From contig NZ_PJRO01000004.1 in NCBI RefSeq assembly GCF_002858745.1, positions 390,967 to 454,966 on the forward strand: 64,000 nt of DNA. The letters run 5' to 3'. A program made the position numbers and the translations under genes. Positions 59,669 to 64,000 of this stretch are shown here, piece after piece; the stretch's first letter is position 1, and each line of letters begins with the position of its first letter. This DNA is from Mesorhizobium loti (lineage in GTDB: Bacteria; Pseudomonadota; Alphaproteobacteria; Rhizobiales; Rhizobiaceae). The notes under the pieces were generated by a model. That model was not told the origin of the DNA and searched no databases. It saw only the letters and a program-made list of their open reading frames with translations.

Positions 59669-59760
59669 TAGAGCGTTTCCGCTTCTCGCGGAAACGCTCT
59701 AACTCTTTGTTTTTACGCAACTCCGGGCGCAAAACCGCTGCGCATTTTTGCTGGATTGCT
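59669..59760. repeat. Dispersed ~100-bp intergenic repeat, copy D (inverted)
   Basis: Reverse orientation: CTAGAGCGTTTCCG / CGGAAACGCTCTA hairpin first, then the complement of AGCGGTTTTGCG and of the CCAGCAAAAATG start. It ends exactly at the stop codon of the sterol desaturase family gene (59761), so it forms the 3' end of that transcript. Confidence 0.85.
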
Positions 59761-60720
59761 TTACGTCTCTTGGCGTTCAGGCTTGTCTTGACTTGTCTGT
59801 CGCGGCGGCTTGCCGAGGATGCGTCGTATACCTGCCTTGGAGAAAGGCTGCGCAACCTGCCCGAAGAAACTCCTGTCGATCGTGCCGCTGATGCCGATGT
59901 CGGTCGAGGAGGGGCGTGCCGGATTGTGATAGGTGCCGAACACCTGGTCCCAGATGACGACGTTTTCGCAATAGTTGGTGTTGCCTTCGCGCAGGTCGCG
60001 CGAGTGATGCCAGCGATGAATGCAAGGCGTGGTGAAGATCCGATCGAGCAGGCCAGTGCGCATGTCGATGTTGCAATGGGTCAAAAGGCCGATGAACACC
60101 GATGCGGCGCCGAGCCACAGGAACACCGGCAGCGGCGCACCGAGCAGATAAAGTGGCAGTTGGCCGAGCAGCATCTTGATCAGCGAATCGACGAAGTGGA
60201 AGCGTCCGGTGTTGAGCACCCAGAGCCGCTCGACGCTGTGATGCAGGGCGTGGAAGCGCCAAAGCAGCAGGCGTTCGTGGCTGAGACGATGCGCGAAATA
60301 GAGCCCGAATTCGGCGATGACTAGGCCGAGAACCGCCTGCACGAGCATCGGCGCCTGGCTCGGCCACAGTGAATAGGAATGTTGCAGAGCAGGCTGCGCG
60401 AATGTCGCGAACAACATCGGAAACGAGGTCGTCACAGCCGCCGCAATCTGAGTCAGACCTTTGGTGACCAGCGTGTGCGCGACATTGTTGAAGGTCTCGC
60501 CGTCTGGCTCCAGCCAGCTTCGTTCATAGGGCATGATGCGTTCGAAAAGGGCAATGACGGCAATGGTTGCCAGATAGACGACATTGAACCAGAGAATGGG
60601 GTGGCCGCTTTCGAAAGCGAAATGACTGCCAACCATGCTGGCCGCAAAGATCAACGGCCACAGGGTCACGGACAAAGCTCTATAGAACACGCTTTCACGG
60701 CCGAAGCGAAACGCCAGCAT
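59761..60720 (-). CDS. Sterol desaturase/fatty acid hydroxylase family membrane protein
   Basis: 319 residues with about four membrane segments and the histidine clusters of the di-iron family: HRLSHE, HALHHSVE and HRWHHSRD, plus GVRHLSQ-equivalent region FGTYHNPARPSS. Members hydroxylate or desaturate lipids such as sterols, hopanoid-like or fatty acyl chains; in alphaproteobacteria ornithine- and carotenoid-hydroxylases also belong here, so substrate is unknown. The gene stands alone between a dispersed repeat copy and the phosphatase-fold gene. Confidence 0.85.
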   Translation of the reverse strand: MLAFRFGRESVFYRALSVTLWPLIFAASMVGSHFAFESGHPILWFNVVYLATIAVIALFERIMPYERSWLEPDGETFNNVAHTLVTKGLTQIAAAVTTSFPMLFATFAQPALQHSYSLWPSQAPMLVQAVLGLVIAEFGLYFAHRLSHERLLLWRFHALHHSVERLWVLNTGRFHFVDSLIKMLLGQLPLYLLGAPLPVFLWLGAASVFIGLLTHCNIDMRTGLLDRIFTTPCIHRWHHSRDLREGNTNYCENVVIWDQVFGTYHNPARPSSTDIGISGTIDRSFFGQVAQPFSKAGIRRILGKPPRQTSQDKPERQET

Positions 60721-60945
60721 TCAGTCTTTTCCGGTCCGTTGTCTGTCGCTGCAGGCGCACTATGCCTGAGAGATTGCGTCAACGTGGCATTCTATTGCGA
60801 TTCGGTGACGAAATTTCAGCGAGCGCTAACCAGTCCATCATTAACAATTGGCCTTTGGTGTGCCTGCAATGTCGTCGGCCTCCATTCGCCGGACGGTTCG
60901 TTGCCGTCTGTGATAGCTTTCAGGTGCACGAGGTCCTGATTCTGC

Positions 60946-61530
60946 ATGCTGGTCCGTTTCACCATGATCTGCTGCGGCATGACTGCCCTCAGCCGGCGTG
61001 GCTTTTTTCCCGCAGACGAGCCGCTCGAGGATAAGGCGTATGGTGGCATCTCGGCGTTGGCCGGAAGTTTGGATGCAGCCGACCGCGCCTGGACAAGTCC
61101 TGCGCTTCGTGCCCGGCTGACAGCGGAAGCCTTAGGCCTGCAGGCGACAGATACGCCCGCGCTGAGGGATCAGGATTTCGGCGCCTGGGCCGGTCGAGCT
61201 TTCGACGAAGTCGAACAAACCCGGCCGGACGAGGCGCACGCCTGGCTGGTTGATCCCGGCGCGGCACCGCCGAGTGGCGAGAGTTTCCACGACGTTGCCA
61301 GCCGTCTGGCCGATCTGTTCGACGGGCTCGTGGCAGAACCTGGCCATACGATCGCTGTTACCCACCCCGCCGTGATCCGGGCCGCGATTCTGCATGTGCT
61401 GAAGGCGCCGCTCACCGGGTTTCGGTTCATCGATGTCGAGCCCCTCAGCCTTGCCGATTTCCGCAGTGACGGCAGCCGTTGGGTGCTTCGGGCCAGTGGC
61501 GTAACGGTACCGAAAGCCTCATCTCGCTAG
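60946..61530 (+). CDS. Histidine-phosphatase fold protein lacking the catalytic RHG motif
   Basis: 194 residues aligned to the histidine phosphatase family: start MLVRFTMICCGMTALSRRGF, middle WTSPALRARLTAEALGL (standing for the SP-x-x-R-A-x-x-T-A motif), GEAWAG-like DFGAWAGRAFDEVE, and VTHPAVIRAAILHVL with the second catalytic His. The first motif, normally L-x-R-H-G-x-T, reads ICCGMT: the nucleophilic His is Cys. The protein is probably catalytically dead or altered. Function is unknown; no cobalamin genes are near. Confidence 0.75.
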   Translation: MLVRFTMICCGMTALSRRGFFPADEPLEDKAYGGISALAGSLDAADRAWTSPALRARLTAEALGLQATDTPALRDQDFGAWAGRAFDEVEQTRPDEAHAWLVDPGAAPPSGESFHDVASRLADLFDGLVAEPGHTIAVTHPAVIRAAILHVLKAPLTGFRFIDVEPLSLADFRSDGSRWVLRASGVTVPKASSR

Positions 61531-61570
61531 ATATCGACTGTCCTCTGTCGAGATTGCCAAGGCAGTCGGC

Positions 61571-62683
61571 TCAATTGCCCTTGGCAGCAGCCACGGCGCC
61601 GGGCAGTTCTTCCGCCAGAATGTCGAGTTCGTGGTCGAGACCGACGCTGATGCGGATGCAGCGATCCAGCCCAGCTGCCATCGGTTTGCGGATGAAGACG
61701 TCGCGCGACAACAGGGATTGCAGGATCTTGCCCGCAAAGGCGCCGTCACGCCCACAATCGACGGTGACGAAATTGGTCGCCGAGGGCAGGGGAGTGAGCC
61801 CATTGTTGCGCGCAATCGTCGCGATCCGCTGCCGTCCGGCATCGACCTTGGCCACAACCTCCTGCAGCCACGGTTGATCGGCCAGCGCCACGACGCCCGC
61901 CTCCTGCGCCATGCGGCTTACGCCATAGTGATTCCTGATTTTTTCGAAGTCGCTGATCACCTGCTTTTCGCCAAAGGCATAACCCAACCGGATGCCGGCC
62001 AGGCCATAGGCCTTGGAGAAGGTGCGCATGCGGATGAGATTCGGTCGCGTCACGTCGACCGCCGGCAAGGCCGAGGCCGGCCCGAGCTCACCATAGGCTT
62101 CGTCCAGCACCAGCATGGTGGTTTCCGGCAAGGCAGCGGCGAATCGGTTGATTTCGTCCGCTTCCCACCAGCTTCCCATCGGGTTGTCGGGATTGGAGAG
62201 ATAGACCAGCGGCGCGTTCTCGCGTTTTACCGCGGCAAGCAGGCCATCGAGACTTTCGCGGTCGTTCTCATAAGGCACCGTCACCAGCCGGCCACCGGTG
62301 CCGGCGACGTGGAAATTGAAGGTTGGATAGGCGCCGAGCGAGGTCACCACCGGATCGTTCGGCCCGGCATACATGCGGGCCAGCAAGCCGAGCAGGCCAT
62401 CGATGCCTTCGCCGACCACGACATTGTCGGCTGAGATGCCAAGATGCGCTGCCGCCGCCAGCCTGAGGTCATGGTTGTCCGGGTCGCAATACATCCACAT
62501 GTCGCCGGCGATGGCCTGCATGCGCTCGACGACGCGCGGCGAGGGGCCGAAGCTGCTTTCATTGGCACCGAGACGGGCACGGAACGGCTTGCCGCGGTCA
62601 CGCTCCTGAGTCTCCGGGCCGACGAACGGCACAGTGGCGGGCAGCGCCGCAACGATTGGCGAAAGCGGTGGGAGTTTTGGCAT
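61571..62683 (-). CDS. PLP-dependent class I/II aminotransferase (HisC-like)
   Basis: 370 residues from ATG 62683: RLGANESSFGPSPRVVERM (substrate Asn), VVVGEGIDGLLGLLARMYA, VYLSNPDNPMGSW (Asn that contacts PLP), LVLDEAYGEL (Asp and Tyr) and MRTFSKAYGLAGIRLGYAF with the Schiff-base Lys in Phe-Ser-Lys. This is the histidinol-phosphate aminotransferase-like subgroup; the related enzymes accept various amino acids. Without a his operon, the substrate cannot be fixed. Confidence 0.85.
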   Translation of the reverse strand: MPKLPPLSPIVAALPATVPFVGPETQERDRGKPFRARLGANESSFGPSPRVVERMQAIAGDMWMYCDPDNHDLRLAAAAHLGISADNVVVGEGIDGLLGLLARMYAGPNDPVVTSLGAYPTFNFHVAGTGGRLVTVPYENDRESLDGLLAAVKRENAPLVYLSNPDNPMGSWWEADEINRFAAALPETTMLVLDEAYGELGPASALPAVDVTRPNLIRMRTFSKAYGLAGIRLGYAFGEKQVISDFEKIRNHYGVSRMAQEAGVVALADQPWLQEVVAKVDAGRQRIATIARNNGLTPLPSATNFVTVDCGRDGAFAGKILQSLLSRDVFIRKPMAAGLDRCIRISVGLDHELDILAEELPGAVAAAKGN

Positions 62684-62840
62684 GAACAAGACCCGGATTG
62701 CGTATCGGGTTCTGGCTACAGCCAGGGACGAGGCGGCGCAAGCATTGAGATTGCTTCGAACGAAAGCGACGCGGTCACTATTTCGCGCGTGATATGGTTC
62801 TGTGGGTGACGGGTTCTTGCGGCACTCAATCACCATAAAG

Positions 62841-62868
62841 AAAAACCCGGCGGTTGCCCGCCGGGTTC
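62841..62868 (-). terminator. Terminator of the right-edge porin gene
   Basis: On the minus strand ACCCGGCGG and CCGCCGGGT pair around a short loop and are followed by TTTTTC. It lies 25 bp after the stop codon. Confidence 0.88.
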
Positions 62869-62892
62869 TGGAAAGTCGAAAGAGACTTTCTC

Positions 62893-64000
62893 TTAGAAGT
62901 CGCGCTGGAAGCGGAGAAGGCCGCCGACGCTGTTCTTCTTGTCGGCACCGGTCCAGTTGGTGACAATACCATCCTTCGGGCTGTCGAAGGTACCGGCGTG
63001 GAGGTAGTCCACTTCGGCCGTGATGGTGAAGCCCGGAACCAGCTGGTGTGCAATGTTAGCAGCAACGCCGAGGTTCTTGTATTCGTCATACGAGGCCTGC
63101 AGGTTGAACGAGGTCTTCTCGTTGAACTTGTAGGTACCACCGCCCCAGACAGCCCAGTTGCCAGCCCACTGCTTGTAGTAGCTGCGGAAAGCATTGTCGT
63201 CGGTGCCGTAGCCGCCCATGATGAACAGGTCGATCTGGTCAGTAGCCTTCACATCCAAGCGGATCTTGCCAGCCCACTCTTCGTAGTTGCTGTTGTAAGC
63301 AACGACGCCGGTGATGCCGCCCCAGCCCTGGGTGTACTTGGCACCGACAACGACGTTCGGCACGTAGCTGTCGATGGTGTTGTTGACAACGCCGTCAACC
63401 CAGTTGCCAGCGGCGTCCTTCACCTGGGTGTTATAGGTGCCAGCGCCCTGTTCGAGCGAGACGATCGCCGAGAAGCCGTTGCCGGCGTCGAAGGTGTAGC
63501 TGATCAGGTTGGTGTCGAAGTCACCGTAAGGAACCAGCGTATCCTGGATGACGTTGCCGGCGTAGCCGATGAAGGTGTTAAAAGCCGATTCATCCTTACC
63601 GACACGCAGACCGCCGAGCTGGATCCAGGCGTAGTTCAGCGAGAAGCTGCTTTTCGCCGTGCCATCGGGGTCATAGCCCTGCGGGTTGCCGAAGTTGAAG
63701 CGGGTTTCGGTGTAGGTCTTCAGGGTGCCGTATTCGGTTTCCTGACCGGTCCAGGTCTTGAAAGCGAAACGAGCGCGCTTCCAATAGGTGTCCTGCTCTT
63801 CGCCGCTCATACGGTCGTTGGTGCGGGAACCGTCGAAGGAACCGATGTCACCCACGCCGATGTCGTAACGCAGATAGCCGCCGATGCGCAGGCAGGTCTC
63901 GGTGCCTGGGATGTAGAAGTAGCCAGCGCCGTAGACGTCGCAAATCTTGACGTATTCAGCGGGTTCCGGCTCGGCGACGACGACAGCGTCGGCGGCGCGC
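62893..64000 (-). CDS. Outer-membrane porin, second copy, cut at the window edge
   Basis: The frame runs from the TAA at 62893-62895 to the window end. At the edge it reads ADAVVVAEPEPAEYVKICDV, the mature N terminus, so only the signal peptide is missing. The protein is a near paralogue of the porin at 14822 (same CDVYGAGYFYIPGTETCLRI, GGYLRYD, terminal LRFQRDF), differing mainly in putative surface-loop stretches such as FGNPQGYDPDGTAKSSFSLN. It would form an outer-membrane diffusion channel. The terminator at 62841-62868 closes the gene. Confidence 0.9.
   Translation of the reverse strand, partial: RAADAVVVAEPEPAEYVKICDVYGAGYFYIPGTETCLRIGGYLRYDIGVGDIGSFDGSRTNDRMSGEEQDTYWKRARFAFKTWTGQETEYGTLKTYTETRFNFGNPQGYDPDGTAKSSFSLNYAWIQLGGLRVGKDESAFNTFIGYAGNVIQDTLVPYGDFDTNLISYTFDAGNGFSAIVSLEQGAGTYNTQVKDAAGNWVDGVVNNTIDSYVPNVVVGAKYTQGWGGITGVVAYNSNYEEWAGKIRLDVKATDQIDLFIMGGYGTDDNAFRSYYKQWAGNWAVWGGGTYKFNEKTSFNLQASYDEYKNLGVAANIAHQLVPGFTITAEVDYLHAGTFDSPKDGIVTNWTGADKKNSVGGLLRFQRDF

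Overview
The window reads as a chromosomal segment of a high-GC alphaproteobacterium of the order Hyphomicrobiales (Rhizobiales), most like Mesorhizobium, Aminobacter or another Phyllobacteriaceae member. Evidence: a MucR/Ros regulator, Rhizobiales porins, a FeuPQ-type system beside the cytochrome c maturation operon, DivJ- and PleC-like cell-cycle kinases, GlnE, DUF1491/DUF2336/DUF5330 proteins, and a dispersed ~100-bp intergenic repeat. No rRNA, tRNA, CRISPR array, phage or complete insertion sequence was seen. Most of the window looks like core genome.

Layout. 1-9 kb: 5' part of an oligopeptidase B gene, mucR, sufE, DUF5330, a DivJ-like kinase translationally coupled to a peptidoglycan-binding membrane protein, DUF1491/DUF2336, and a DUF1254/DUF1214 pair. 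9-18 kb: class A penicillin-binding protein, AAC(3)-type acetyltransferase, GNAT, SDR, HxlR regulator, a porin, a DmpA-type peptidase and a ProC-like reductase. 18-26 kb: feuN-like/feuP/feuQ, a lipoprotein, then ccmI-ccmE-ccmF-ccmH (cycHJKL). 26-39 kb: DegP-type protease, a second OmpR-type two-component pair, glnE coupled by ATGA to the kinase, an EF-hand protein, PleC-like kinase and PepN. 39-46.7 kb: an internally deleted CoxL remnant, DMT transporter, XRE regulator and small membrane protein, family 4 uracil-DNA glycosylase variant, ETF-ubiquinone oxidoreductase, and tandem DUF922 proteins. 46.7-52.8 kb: AMP nucleosidase, small exported proteins, Sel1-like protein, and tandem branched-chain amino acid binding proteins. 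52.8-64 kb: a leucine/isovalerate catabolism operon (TetR, ivd, mccB, a hypothetical gene, VOC protein, mccA), a sterol desaturase family protein, a histidine-phosphatase fold protein without its catalytic histidine, a HisC-like aminotransferase and a second porin cut by the window end.

How the parts fit. Several genes converge on branched-chain amino acids: two LivJ-like receptors, isovaleryl-CoA dehydrogenase, methylcrotonyl-CoA carboxylase, and ETF-QO, which takes electrons from acyl-CoA dehydrogenases into ubiquinone. ETF-QO carries a promoter with a near-perfect MerR/LiuR-type palindrome between its -35 and -10, whereas the ivd operon has its own TetR gene and a different palindrome. Envelope homeostasis is a second theme (PBP1A, FeuNPQ, DegP, porins, PepN). 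Cell-cycle phosphorelay kinases are a third.

Most interesting signals: (1) the two livJ-like genes share a leader with the same two hairpins, the same CTTGACGA linker and the same spacings, but with arms of different sequence; the second hairpin pairs with the Shine-Dalgarno sequence. This may be an undescribed cis-regulatory RNA. (2) A 65-codon ORF joins the extreme N terminus of a CoxL-family subunit to its C terminus. (3) A perfect 24-bp inverted repeat lies beside a copy of the dispersed repeat upstream of ccmI. (4) Two enzymes have lost canonical ligands or catalytic residues.
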